A stretch of DNA of 46,426 bases from assembly GCA_964462985.1 (NCBI GenBank), contig CAYXAA010000036.1, positions 1-46,426 of the forward strand, given 5' to 3'. The stretch is from CAYXAA01 sp964462985 (GTDB lineage: Bacteria; Pseudomonadota; Alphaproteobacteria; Rhizobiales; Stappiaceae). Within the stretch, counting starts at the first letter, position 1. Every line of letters begins with the position of its first letter. The position numbers and the translations under genes were made by a program. The notes beneath the pieces are model-generated. The model was not told where the DNA came from. It worked only from the letters and a program-made list of their open reading frames with translations, and did not search any database. Shown in pieces: positions 8,515-17,495 of this stretch.

Positions 8515-9825
8515 ATGACGCTCAAGCCCCTGCTCCTCGGAGCCGTTTGTCTCGGCGCGCTTACCGCTGCCGTCCAGGCCGAGACGCTGACCATCGCCAC
8601 CGTCAACAACGGCGACATGATCCGGATGCAGAAGCTCACGGACGACTTCATCGCCAAGAACCCGGGCATCGAGCTCGAATGGGTGACGATGGAGGAAAAT
8701 GTTCTGCGCCAAAAGGTGACGACCGACATCGCCACCAAGGGCGGTCAGTACGACATCATGACCATCGGTACCTATGAGGTGCCGATCTGGGCCAAACAGA
8801 ACTGGTTGGTGGCGCTCGACAATCTCGGCGACGACTACGACGTCGATGACCTGTTGCCGGCGATCCGCAGCGGCCTGTCGGTCGACGGCAAGCTCTATGC
8901 CGCTCCATTCTACGGCGAGAGCTCGATGGTGATGTACCGCACCGACCTGATGGAGAAGGCCGGGCTCGAGATGCCCGACGCACCGACGTGGGACTTCATC
9001 GCCGAAGCTGCGAAGAAGATGACCGACAAGGACAACGAGGTCTATGGCATCTGCTTGCGCGGCAAGGCCGGATGGGGTGAGAACATGGCGTTCCTTACCG
9101 CCATGTCCAATTCCTTCGGTGCTCGGTGGTTCGATATGGACTGGAAACCGCAGTTCGACCAGCCTGCATGGAAGGAGACCCTCCAGTTCTACGTTGACCT
9201 GATGAAGGAAGCGGGTCCTCCGGGCGCTTCTTCCAACGGCTTCAACGAGAACCTAGCGCTGTTCCAGTCCGGCAAGTGCGGCATGTGGATCGACGCTACG
9301 GTCGCAGCCTCTTTCGTCACCAATCCCAACGAAAGCAAGGTCGCCGAGAACGTTGGCTTCGCGCTCGCTCCGGACAAGGGCCTTGGCAAGCGGTCGAACT
9401 GGCTGTGGGCCTGGTCGTTGGCAATTCCGGCGGGTTCACAGAAGCAGGAAGCCGCCGAGAAGTTCATCGCCTGGGCAACCAGCAAAGACTATCTCGCGCT
9501 CGTCGCCGAGAAGGAAGGCTGGGCCAACGTGCCCCCGGGAACGCGGACCTCGCTCTACGAGAACCCAGAGTACAACGAGGCCGCACCTTTTGCGGAAATG
9601 ACGCTGGAGTCGATCAAGGCCGCCGACCCGACGCATCCGACTGTCGATAAAGTTCCCTATGTCGGCGTGCAGTTCGTGGCGATCCCAGAGTTCCAGGGCA
9701 TTGGCACGGCTGTTGGCCAGCAGTTCTCCGCCGCCCTCGCTGGACAGATGACCGTCGATCAGGCTCTCGCCAACGCGCAGCAGCTTGCCACGCGCGAAAT
9801 GATGAAGGGCGGTTACATAAAGTAA
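8515..9825 (+). CDS. smoE: Polyol ABC transporter substrate-binding protein
   Basis: The start is ATG 8515 with GGGAGGA seven bases upstream; the reading from 8437 is an artefact that runs over the promoter. The product is 436 residues with a signal peptide (MTLKPLLLGAVCLGALTAAVQA) and a mature start at ETLTIATVNNGDM. The sequence is characteristic of SmoE/MtlE sorbitol-mannitol binding proteins (family 1 solute-binding proteins): EWVTMEENVLRQKVTTD, YDIMTIGTYEVPIWAK, PFYGESSMVMYR. It captures sorbitol, mannitol and probably related polyols in the periplasm. The downstream dehydrogenases agree. Confidence 0.93.
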   Translation: MTLKPLLLGAVCLGALTAAVQAETLTIATVNNGDMIRMQKLTDDFIAKNPGIELEWVTMEENVLRQKVTTDIATKGGQYDIMTIGTYEVPIWAKQNWLVALDNLGDDYDVDDLLPAIRSGLSVDGKLYAAPFYGESSMVMYRTDLMEKAGLEMPDAPTWDFIAEAAKKMTDKDNEVYGICLRGKAGWGENMAFLTAMSNSFGARWFDMDWKPQFDQPAWKETLQFYVDLMKEAGPPGASSNGFNENLALFQSGKCGMWIDATVAASFVTNPNESKVAENVGFALAPDKGLGKRSNWLWAWSLAIPAGSQKQEAAEKFIAWATSKDYLALVAEKEGWANVPPGTRTSLYENPEYNEAAPFAEMTLESIKAADPTHPTVDKVPYVGVQFVAIPEFQGIGTAVGQQFSAALAGQMTVDQALANAQQLATREMMKGGYIK

Positions 9826-9839
9826 GGCCGTCTCGCCTC

Positions 9840-9878
9840 GGGGTCCGTCCTCCATCCTCCGGGACGGGCCCCCTTTTT
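9840..9878 (+). terminator. Intra-operon hairpin with T-run between smoE and smoF
   Basis: GGGGTCCGTCC (9840-9850) pairs with GGACGGGCCCC (9862-9872) as an 11-bp stem with one G-U pair and an 11-nt loop, followed by CTTTTT. This is a textbook intrinsic terminator shape placed 14 bases after the smoE stop and 30 bases before smoF. Because the transporter genes continue on the same strand, it probably terminates only part of the transcripts and protects the smoE mRNA, giving excess binding protein. Confidence 0.8.
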
Positions 9879-9907
9879 CCTTCGGCACGCTCATCCGAGA
9901 CGAACCC

Positions 9908-10780
9908 ATGGCGACACTGCACACCCGCGCGTCTGCCCGGCTGATGATGGCACCGGCCGTCGTTATGCTGCTGATCTGGATGGCCGTCCCCCTGGCCATG
10001 ACGCTCTACTTCTCCTTCCTGCGCTACAATCTCCTCATGCCGGGAATGGAAGAGTGGGCCGGCTTCTTCAACTATCGCTACTTCCTGACCGACCCGGCCT
10101 TTGCCGACGCACTGGTCAACACACTGCTCCTGGTCGGCGGCGTGCTTCTCGTGACGGTGGTGGGCGGCACGCTTCTTGCGCTCCTGCTCGACCAGCCGTT
10201 CTTCGGTCAGGGCATTGTGCGGCTAATGGTGATCGCTCCGTTCTTCGTGATGCCGACAGTATCGGCATTGGTCTGGAAGAACATGTTCATGCACCCGGTC
10301 TACGGGCTGTTTGCCTGGATCTCGAAGGTGTTCGGCCTGCAGCCGATCGACTGGTTGGCCAACCTGCCGCTGTTTTCCATCACAATGATCGTTGCGTGGC
10401 AGTGGCTTCCGTTCGCTACGTTGATCCTGCTGACCGCGCTGCAGTCCCTCGACGAAGAGCAGAAGGAAGCGGCCGAAATGGACGGGGCGGGCATGTTCTC
10501 GCAGTTCATTTATATCGTGTTGCCGCACCTTTCGCGTGCGATCACCGTGGTGATCCTGATCGAGACCATCTTCCTGCTGTCGGTCTTTGCCGAGATCCTT
10601 GTGACGACGGCCGGCGGTCCCGGCACGCAGTCCACCAACATCACCTTCCTCGTCTATACGCAGGCACTCCTGCAGTTCGACGTGGGCGGCGCATCGGCCG
10701 GCGGCATCATCGCCGTCATCCTCGCCAATATCGTCGCGATCTTCCTAATCCGGCTGATCGGCAAGAACCTGGAGACGTGA
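9908..10780 (+). CDS. smoF: Polyol ABC transporter permease 1
   Basis: 290 residues, about six membrane helices, EAA coupling loop EAAEMDGAGMFSQFIYIVLP in the second half. The N-terminal region (RLMMAPAVVMLLIWMAVPLAMTLYFSFLRYNLL) is typical of SmoF/MtlF permeases. It pairs with smoG, which starts three bases after its stop codon. Together they form the inner-membrane channel for sorbitol/mannitol-type polyols. Confidence 0.92.
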   Translation: MATLHTRASARLMMAPAVVMLLIWMAVPLAMTLYFSFLRYNLLMPGMEEWAGFFNYRYFLTDPAFADALVNTLLLVGGVLLVTVVGGTLLALLLDQPFFGQGIVRLMVIAPFFVMPTVSALVWKNMFMHPVYGLFAWISKVFGLQPIDWLANLPLFSITMIVAWQWLPFATLILLTALQSLDEEQKEAAEMDGAGMFSQFIYIVLPHLSRAITVVILIETIFLLSVFAEILVTTAGGPGTQSTNITFLVYTQALLQFDVGGASAGGIIAVILANIVAIFLIRLIGKNLET

Positions 10781-10783
10781 GCG

Positions 10784-11614
10784 ATGGCACGTGCGATCCC
10801 CGCGCGACGCAAATGGGCTTTCACCGCTTTGGGCTGGGTCGTCGGCCTCGCGCTGTTCTTTCCGATCCTGTGGACCTTTCTGACGAGCTTCAAAACTGAG
10901 GGCGAGGCGATTGCCAACCCGCCATCGCTGCTGTTCTTCCAGTGGACGCTGGAGAACTACGTTGAGGTTCAAAGCCGGTCCAACTACCTGAAACACGTGC
11001 TCAATTCGGTGGTGATCTCGTTCGGCTCAACGCTGATCGGCATCGTTGTCGCCGTGCCGGCCGCCTGGGCCATGGCCTTCTCGCCGACCAAGCGCACCAA
11101 GGACATCCTGATGTGGATGCTCTCGACCAAAATGTTGCCGCCGGTCGGTGTGCTGGTTCCAATCTATCTGATCTTCCGTGACTGGAACCTGCTCGACACC
11201 AGGCTCGGCCTCACCGTGGTGATGACGCTGATCAACCTGCCGATCATCGTTTGGATGCTCTACACCTACTTTAAGGAGATTCCCGGCGATATCCTGGAAG
11301 CCGCGCGCATGGACGGGGCCTCGCTTGCCAAGGAAATCGTCTATGTGCTGGCACCCATGGCCGTGCCGGGCATTGCTTCCACCATGCTGCTCAACATCAT
11401 CCTCGCCTGGAACGAGGCGTTCTGGACCCTCAACCTGACAGCGGCCCAGGCCGCGCCGCTCACCGCCTTCATCGCCTCCTATTCCAGCCCGGAGGGGCTG
11501 TTCTGGGCGAAGCTTTCGGCCGCTTCGACACTGGCGATCGCGCCGATCCTGGTGCTCGGCTGGTTCTCGCAGCGCCAGCTCGTGCGCGGCCTCACCTTCG
11601 GCGCGGTCAAGTAA
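10784..11614 (+). CDS. smoG: Polyol ABC transporter permease 2
   Basis: 276 residues, MalG-type permease with the EAA loop EAARMDGASLAKEIVYVLAP and the following NIILAWNEAFWTLNLT segment. Basic N-terminus MARAIPARRKW, then a membrane segment with FPILWTFLTSFKTE, as in other SmoG/MtlG proteins. Eleven bases separate it from smoK, with an AAGGAAGAAAACG ribosome site serving the ATPase gene. Confidence 0.92.
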   Translation: MARAIPARRKWAFTALGWVVGLALFFPILWTFLTSFKTEGEAIANPPSLLFFQWTLENYVEVQSRSNYLKHVLNSVVISFGSTLIGIVVAVPAAWAMAFSPTKRTKDILMWMLSTKMLPPVGVLVPIYLIFRDWNLLDTRLGLTVVMTLINLPIIVWMLYTYFKEIPGDILEAARMDGASLAKEIVYVLAPMAVPGIASTMLLNIILAWNEAFWTLNLTAAQAAPLTAFIASYSSPEGLFWAKLSAASTLAIAPILVLGWFSQRQLVRGLTFGAVK

Positions 11615-11625
11615 GGAAGAAAACG

Positions 11626-12623
<998 letters not shown>

Positions 12624-12627
<4 letters not shown>

Positions 12628-13394
12628 GACGGCTGGAAGGAAAATCGGCGCTGATCACCGGCGCCGCGCGCGGCATCGGCAAGGCATTCGCCGAAGCTTA
12701 CGCCCGTGAGGGCGCGCGCGTCGCCATTGCGGATATCGACCTGGCCCGGGCGCGGACAACGGCCGGGGCCATTCCCGGCGCGATCGCCATCGCACTCGAC
12801 GTGACGCAACAGCCGTCCATCGAGGCCGCGGTCGCGGAAACCGACCGCGTGTTCGGCGGGATAGACATTCTCGTCAACAACGCCGCCCTGTTCGACCTCG
12901 CCCCGATTGTGGAGATCACCCGGGAGAGCTATGAACGGCTCTTCTCCGTCAATGTCGCCGGCACGCTGTTCATGCTGCAGGCGGTAGCGAAGTCGATGAT
13001 CGCCCGCGAACGGGGCGGCAAGATCATCAATATGGCGAGCCAGGCCGGTCGCCGCGGGGAGGCGCTGGTGGCCGTCTACTGCGCCACCAAGGCCGCGGTC
13101 ATCAGTCTGACCCAGTCGGCCGGTCTTGACCTGATCAAGTACGGCATCAACGTCAATGCCATCGCTCCGGGGGTGGTCGACGGCGAACATTGGGATGGTG
13201 TCGACGCGTTGTTTGCCCGCTACGAGAACCGACCGATCGGCGAGAAAAAGCGCCTGGTTGGCCAGGCGGTGCCCTACGGCCGGATGGGCACGGCCGAGGA
13301 TCTGACCGGCATGGCAATCTTCCTTGCTTCGGCGGAGTCCGACTACGTGGTTGCCCAGACCTACAACGTCGACGGCGGAAATTGGATGAGCTGA
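12624..13394 (+). CDS. smoS: Sorbitol/polyol dehydrogenase (short-chain, NAD-dependent)
   Basis: 256 residues, the length of Rhodobacter SmoS. Cofactor loop TGAARGIG (12-19), NNAA structural motif, catalytic Ser139, Tyr152 and Lys156 (YCATK). An Asp after the second strand (ADIDL) favours NAD over NADP. It oxidises sorbitol to fructose and, in characterised relatives, also galactitol or similar polyols to ketoses, in the cytoplasm. Overlap with smoK and closeness to mtlK support the polyol assignment; exact substrate range is open. Confidence 0.9.
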
Positions 13395-13431
13395 TGCCAA
13401 GGCCTCACCACCCAGACCTGGGACAGCGATC

Positions 13432-14910
13432 ATGACGACGAAGCTTTCGCTGGCGACGCTCAGCTCGCTTCCCCCCCGCGTGGAGGTGCCGCGCTACGAC
13501 CGCGGCCAGCTCGCGGCTGGAATCCTCCACTTCGGGGTCGGCAATTTTCACCGGGCCCACCAGGCACTTTACCTCCACGATCTGTTCGACACCGGCCGCG
13601 ATCATGATTGGGCGATCGTGGGCGCCGGCGTGCTGCCGTCCGACGAGTCGATGCGACAACGGCTCGCTGACCAGGATTATCTGACAACCGTGGTCGAGCA
13701 GGATGCCGACAGCCAGCGGTCTCGTGTCATCGGCCCGATGACAGAATTCCTTTCGCCGACGCGCCGGGAGGCTATCGTGGCGCGACTGGCCGACCCGTCG
13801 ATCCGCATCGTGTCGCTGACGATCACGGAGGGCGGCTACTTTCTCGATCCGGCCACGGGCCGGTTCGACCCGGGGCATCCCTATATCGTGGCCGACGGCG
13901 CCGCGCCCGACGAGGCGAAGACGGTGTTCGGCCTGATCGTCGCCGGGCTGAAGCGCCGCAGGGCCGCCGGTACTGCGCCATTCACGGTGATGTCCTGCGA
14001 CAACATTCCTCACAACGGCGTCGTCACGCGTGAGGCGATTGCCGGACTGGCCGCCCTTTCGGATCCCGAATTGGCCGATTGGATTGTCGGGACCGTGGCC
14101 TTTCCCAACGGCATGGTCGACCGCATCACTCCGGCGACGGGGGATCGGGAACGTGAAATTGTCAGGCGTGATCTCGGTATAGAAGACGCATCGCCGGTCT
14201 TCTGCGAAAGCTTCCGTCAATGGGTGCTGGAGGACACCTTCCCGGCCGGCCGGCCTGCGCTCGAGACCGTCGGTGTCCAGTTCGTGCCTGACGTTACGCC
14301 GTACGAGCACATGAAGATCCGGATTCTCAACGGCGGTCACGCGCTGATTGCCTATCCGGCCGGTTTGATGGACATCACTTTCGTCCACGAGGCGATGGAG
14401 CACCCTCTGATCCTCGCCTTCCTGCGCAAGGTTGAATCCGAAGAAATCGTGCCTGTTGTACCGCCGGTGCCCGATACCGATCTTCAGGATTATTTCGCCC
14501 TCGTCGAGGCGCGCTTCGCCAACCCGAAGATCGGTGACACCATCCGCCGGCTTTGTCTCGATGGCTCGAATCGCCAGCCGAAGTTCATCGTGCCGACAAT
14601 CGCCGATCGGCTGGCGGCCGGTCTCGACGTCAAGGGACTTGCCCTGGCGTCGGCCCTTTGGTGCCGCTACTGCTTCGGCACCAGCGACAGCGGCGCCAAG
14701 ATCGCGCCGAACGATCCGAATTGGGATCGGCTCACCGACAAAGCGGCGGCGGCGAAGGATGACGCGACGGCCTGGCTCAGCATGTCCGATATTTATGGCG
14801 AAGTCGGACGCAACGCTGCGTTCCGCACAGCATTCGCAACGGCGCTTGCGGCGGTCTGGGCGGACGGGGCGGAACGAACGTTGGCCCGTTATCTCGACGG
14901 GGCGTTGTAA
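13432..14910 (+). CDS. mtlK: Mannitol 2-dehydrogenase
   Basis: 492 residues, the usual length of polyol-specific long-chain dehydrogenases. The N-terminal nucleotide domain contains FGVGNFHRAHQALYLHDL. The catalytic pattern K-x4-N-x2-H appears as KIRILNGGH, with Lys295, Asn300 and His303, the same numbering as in Pseudomonas fluorescens mannitol 2-dehydrogenase. It converts D-mannitol to D-fructose, and D-arabinitol to D-xylulose in many homologues, with NAD. It lies 37 bases after smoS, and the order smoEFGK-smoS-mtlK matches rhizobial operons. Confidence 0.94.
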   Translation: MTTKLSLATLSSLPPRVEVPRYDRGQLAAGILHFGVGNFHRAHQALYLHDLFDTGRDHDWAIVGAGVLPSDESMRQRLADQDYLTTVVEQDADSQRSRVIGPMTEFLSPTRREAIVARLADPSIRIVSLTITEGGYFLDPATGRFDPGHPYIVADGAAPDEAKTVFGLIVAGLKRRRAAGTAPFTVMSCDNIPHNGVVTREAIAGLAALSDPELADWIVGTVAFPNGMVDRITPATGDREREIVRRDLGIEDASPVFCESFRQWVLEDTFPAGRPALETVGVQFVPDVTPYEHMKIRILNGGHALIAYPAGLMDITFVHEAMEHPLILAFLRKVESEEIVPVVPPVPDTDLQDYFALVEARFANPKIGDTIRRLCLDGSNRQPKFIVPTIADRLAAGLDVKGLALASALWCRYCFGTSDSGAKIAPNDPNWDRLTDKAAAAKDDATAWLSMSDIYGEVGRNAAFRTAFATALAAVWADGAERTLARYLDGAL

Positions 14911-15011
14911 CCGGGTTCGAACACGAGTGCGCTGGCGGGGATTTCGTGCAATGAGGGCCGAATCGTAGTCGCTACCGGCCGACTCGTCCGCCGCAGCAGA
15001 CCGAGGACCGC

Positions 15012-15713
15012 ATGAACGAACCAGAAAGCGCAGCGCCCGGGCTCGTCATCTTCGACTGCGACGGCGTGCTCGTGGACAGCGAGCCGATATCGGTCGCCGT
15101 TCTGCTTGATACGATTGCCGCGCTCGGCGGAGACATCGACGAGGATACCGCGTATCGGCGATTTCTCGGGCGTTCGATGGCAACCATTGTGCAAACACTT
15201 CACGACGAGTTCGGGCTGGCGGTCACCAGCGACCACCTCGATGCGATGCGGCGCGCCCTCTACCAGCGTTTTCGAGCCGAACTCAGACCGATTCCGGGTA
15301 TCGTTGCCGCCATCGCTGCCATTTCTATTCCACGCTGCGTTGCCTCGTCGAGCCAACCCGAGCGCATCCGCCTGTCGCTCGGCGTCACCGGCCTGCTGGA
15401 AAGCTTCGACCCGCACCTGTACAGTGCGACCATGGTCGATAATGGAAAACCTGCTCCGGATCTCTTTCTCCATGCAGCAAGGTCGATGGGGGTCAACCCG
15501 GCGCGTTGCGTCGTGATCGAAGACAGTCCCGCCGGCATCGAGGCAGCCAAGCGCGCCGGAATGCGGGTATTCGGCTTCGTGGGCGGCGCGCATGCCGCGC
15601 CGAGCGGGCTCGCCAACGCCGTCGCGGCACTTGGTCCGGATCGGATCTTTGACGATATGCGGATGCTGCCTGTCCTCCTCGCGTCGGCCGGCGAGACAAA
15701 GCCACGGCCATGA
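15012..15713 (+). CDS. HAD-IA hydrolase, sugar-phosphatase/beta-phosphoglucomutase-like
   Basis: 233 residues. All four HAD motifs are present: I DCDGVLVDSE with both Asp, II the Ser in ASSSQ, III the Lys in NGKPAPDLF, IV EDSPAG. An alpha-helical cap follows motif I, as in subfamily IA. Homologues sit between mtlK and the kinase in other polyol operons and are thought to remove or remodel sugar phosphates. The start ATG 15012 follows a 101-base gap after mtlK; the stop overlaps the kinase start (ATGA). Substrate not identifiable. Confidence 0.88.
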   Translation: MNEPESAAPGLVIFDCDGVLVDSEPISVAVLLDTIAALGGDIDEDTAYRRFLGRSMATIVQTLHDEFGLAVTSDHLDAMRRALYQRFRAELRPIPGIVAAIAAISIPRCVASSSQPERIRLSLGVTGLLESFDPHLYSATMVDNGKPAPDLFLHAARSMGVNPARCVVIEDSPAGIEAAKRAGMRVFGFVGGAHAAPSGLANAVAALGPDRIFDDMRMLPVLLASAGETKPRP

Positions 15714-17326
15714 CGGACACCCCTCCGTCGCGCAGCTTCGTCTGCGCGGTCGATGTCGGTACGACCAGCGCCCGGGCCGGAATCGTTGACCATGCCGGCC
15801 GCCTCCTCAGCCGGGCGTTCTCTCCGATTGCGCTCAACCGCCCGCGGTCCGATCAGGCAGACTACGACTCGGAGGATGTATGGCGCGCCGTTTGTGCTGC
15901 TGTCAGGGCGGCACTGTGTGACGCGGGGATCGATGCCGGGGCTGTAAGGGCGATCGGCTTCGATGCCACCTGTTCACTGGTTGTCCGCGATCGTACCGGG
16001 GCGCCCCTTGCCGTGTCGTCCGGCGGTGAATCGCGCTGGGATACGATCGCATGGTTCGATCATCGTGCGCTCGAAGAGGCCGATCGCTGCACGGAAACAC
16101 GGCATCGCGTGCTCGACTTCATCGGCGGCGTGATGTCGCCGGAGATGCAGACACCGAAGCTGATGTGGCTCGCGCGCAATCGTCCGGACGCCTGGAAAAG
16201 GGCAGGGCACTTTTTTGATCTGGCCGACTTCCTGACCTGGCGTGCGACTGGATCCACCGCTCGCTCCCAGTGCACCCTGACCAGCAAATGGACCTATCTG
16301 GCCCATGACGGTGGCTGGCGACCCGATTTCTTTGCGGAGGTCGGTGTTCCCGATCTCCTGGTCCGCGGTGGCTTGCCTGAGCGAGCTACTCCGGTCGGAT
16401 CGGCGGTCGGCCGGCTTGCGGCACGGGCAGCGGCGGAACTCGGGCTCAGGGCCGATTGTGTGGTTGCGACGGGTCTGATCGATGCCTTTGCCGGCGCCCT
16501 CGGCGTGATTGGCGCCTACAGGGACGGCGAGATTGAGCGGCGACTGGCGCTGATTGCCGGCACTTCGAGCTGTATCATGGGATTTTCGGCCGATCCGAAG
16601 CCGATGAAGGGGGTTTGGGGTCCCTATTATGGAGTGGCGGTGCCGGAGCTCTGGCTTTACGAGGCAGGTCAGTCGGCGGCCGGCGCTTTGCTCGATCACA
16701 TTATTCGCAACCACCAGGCCGGCGGCGAGCCGACGGCAGCGATGCATGCAAACATCGTCGCGAGGGTGCGGGCCCTGCGGGAGCAGGAGGGAGCTGATCT
16801 CGCCCCCAAGCTACACTTACTGCCGGATTTCCACGGCAACCGCTCGCCGCTCGCCGACCCTTACGCTCGCGGTGTGATCAGCGGCGTGACCCTGGATGGG
16901 TCGTTCGATGGACTTTGTCGGCTTTACTGGCGGACGGCCGTGGCGATTGTACTCGGCCTGCGTCACATCCTCGACCATCTGCACGACCACGGCGCCGCAA
17001 TCGACACGCTGCACGTTACCGGTGGCCACACCCGCAATCCCTTGCTGATGGAACTCTATGCCGACGCAACCGGCTGCACGGTGTGTGAAAGCAGCACCGA
17101 CGATGCCGTCCTGATCGGCGCGGCCATGAACGCGGCCGCTGCAAGCGGCCTCTACTCGAGCCTGCAAGCCGCTTGCGCGGCAATGCAGCCATCGCATCGC
17201 GAACGTCATCCTGATCCCGCTGCCAAGCCGAAGTATGACCGCGATTACCGTGTATTTCAGGCGATGCTGCGGCACAGAGACGAGCTGCAAGTGCTCATGA
17301 ATCAGCCAATTGCTGGCATGACCTGA
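15710..17326 (+). CDS. FGGY-family pentulose kinase, D-ribulokinase type
   Basis: 538 residues, two actin-like domains. The N-terminal phosphate loop is VDVGTTSARAG. The stretch GFDATCSLVV places TCSLV at residues 87-91, the motif that distinguishes D-ribulokinases from xylulokinases, L-ribulokinases and glycerol kinases. The likely catalytic base is Asp258 in TGLIDAFAG. ATP-site glycine loops follow (ALIAGTSSCIMGF, LHVTGGHTRNPLLMEL). The gene is often called xylB by position in this operon, but the sequence points to phosphorylation of D-ribulose to D-ribulose 5-phosphate. It is translationally coupled to the HAD gene and is the last gene of the operon. Confidence 0.88.
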   Translation: MTDTPPSRSFVCAVDVGTTSARAGIVDHAGRLLSRAFSPIALNRPRSDQADYDSEDVWRAVCAAVRAALCDAGIDAGAVRAIGFDATCSLVVRDRTGAPLAVSSGGESRWDTIAWFDHRALEEADRCTETRHRVLDFIGGVMSPEMQTPKLMWLARNRPDAWKRAGHFFDLADFLTWRATGSTARSQCTLTSKWTYLAHDGGWRPDFFAEVGVPDLLVRGGLPERATPVGSAVGRLAARAAAELGLRADCVVATGLIDAFAGALGVIGAYRDGEIERRLALIAGTSSCIMGFSADPKPMKGVWGPYYGVAVPELWLYEAGQSAAGALLDHIIRNHQAGGEPTAAMHANIVARVRALREQEGADLAPKLHLLPDFHGNRSPLADPYARGVISGVTLDGSFDGLCRLYWRTAVAIVLGLRHILDHLHDHGAAIDTLHVTGGHTRNPLLMELYADATGCTVCESSTDDAVLIGAAMNAAAASGLYSSLQAACAAMQPSHRERHPDPAAKPKYDRDYRVFQAMLRHRDELQVLMNQPIAGMT

Positions 17327-17495
17327 GACTTATCCCCCATCAGACACGCTTCTCGCGTGCAGGGTGTCTCCAGCGTGCAGAGCGTCTCCATGAAAAATGC
17401 GCGTGACGGCTTTCCGGACCGTTACGCTCTGGTGGCGCGAAGTTCATGCGCTTGGACCCGCTTATTCGGGACCTGTCGAACCGTCATCCACCGGA

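Noticed and set aside
13405..14403. A 332-codon minus-strand frame opposite mtlK
   Set aside because: mtlK has its catalytic residues at the expected numbering; the antisense frame has no family signature.
15710..17326. Naming the kinase xylB from operon position
   Set aside because: The TCSLV motif points to D-ribulokinase, so a xylulokinase symbol was withheld.
17345..17359. CACGC-TTCTC-GCGTG hairpin after the kinase gene as a terminator
   Set aside because: The stem is only 5 bp and no T-run follows.
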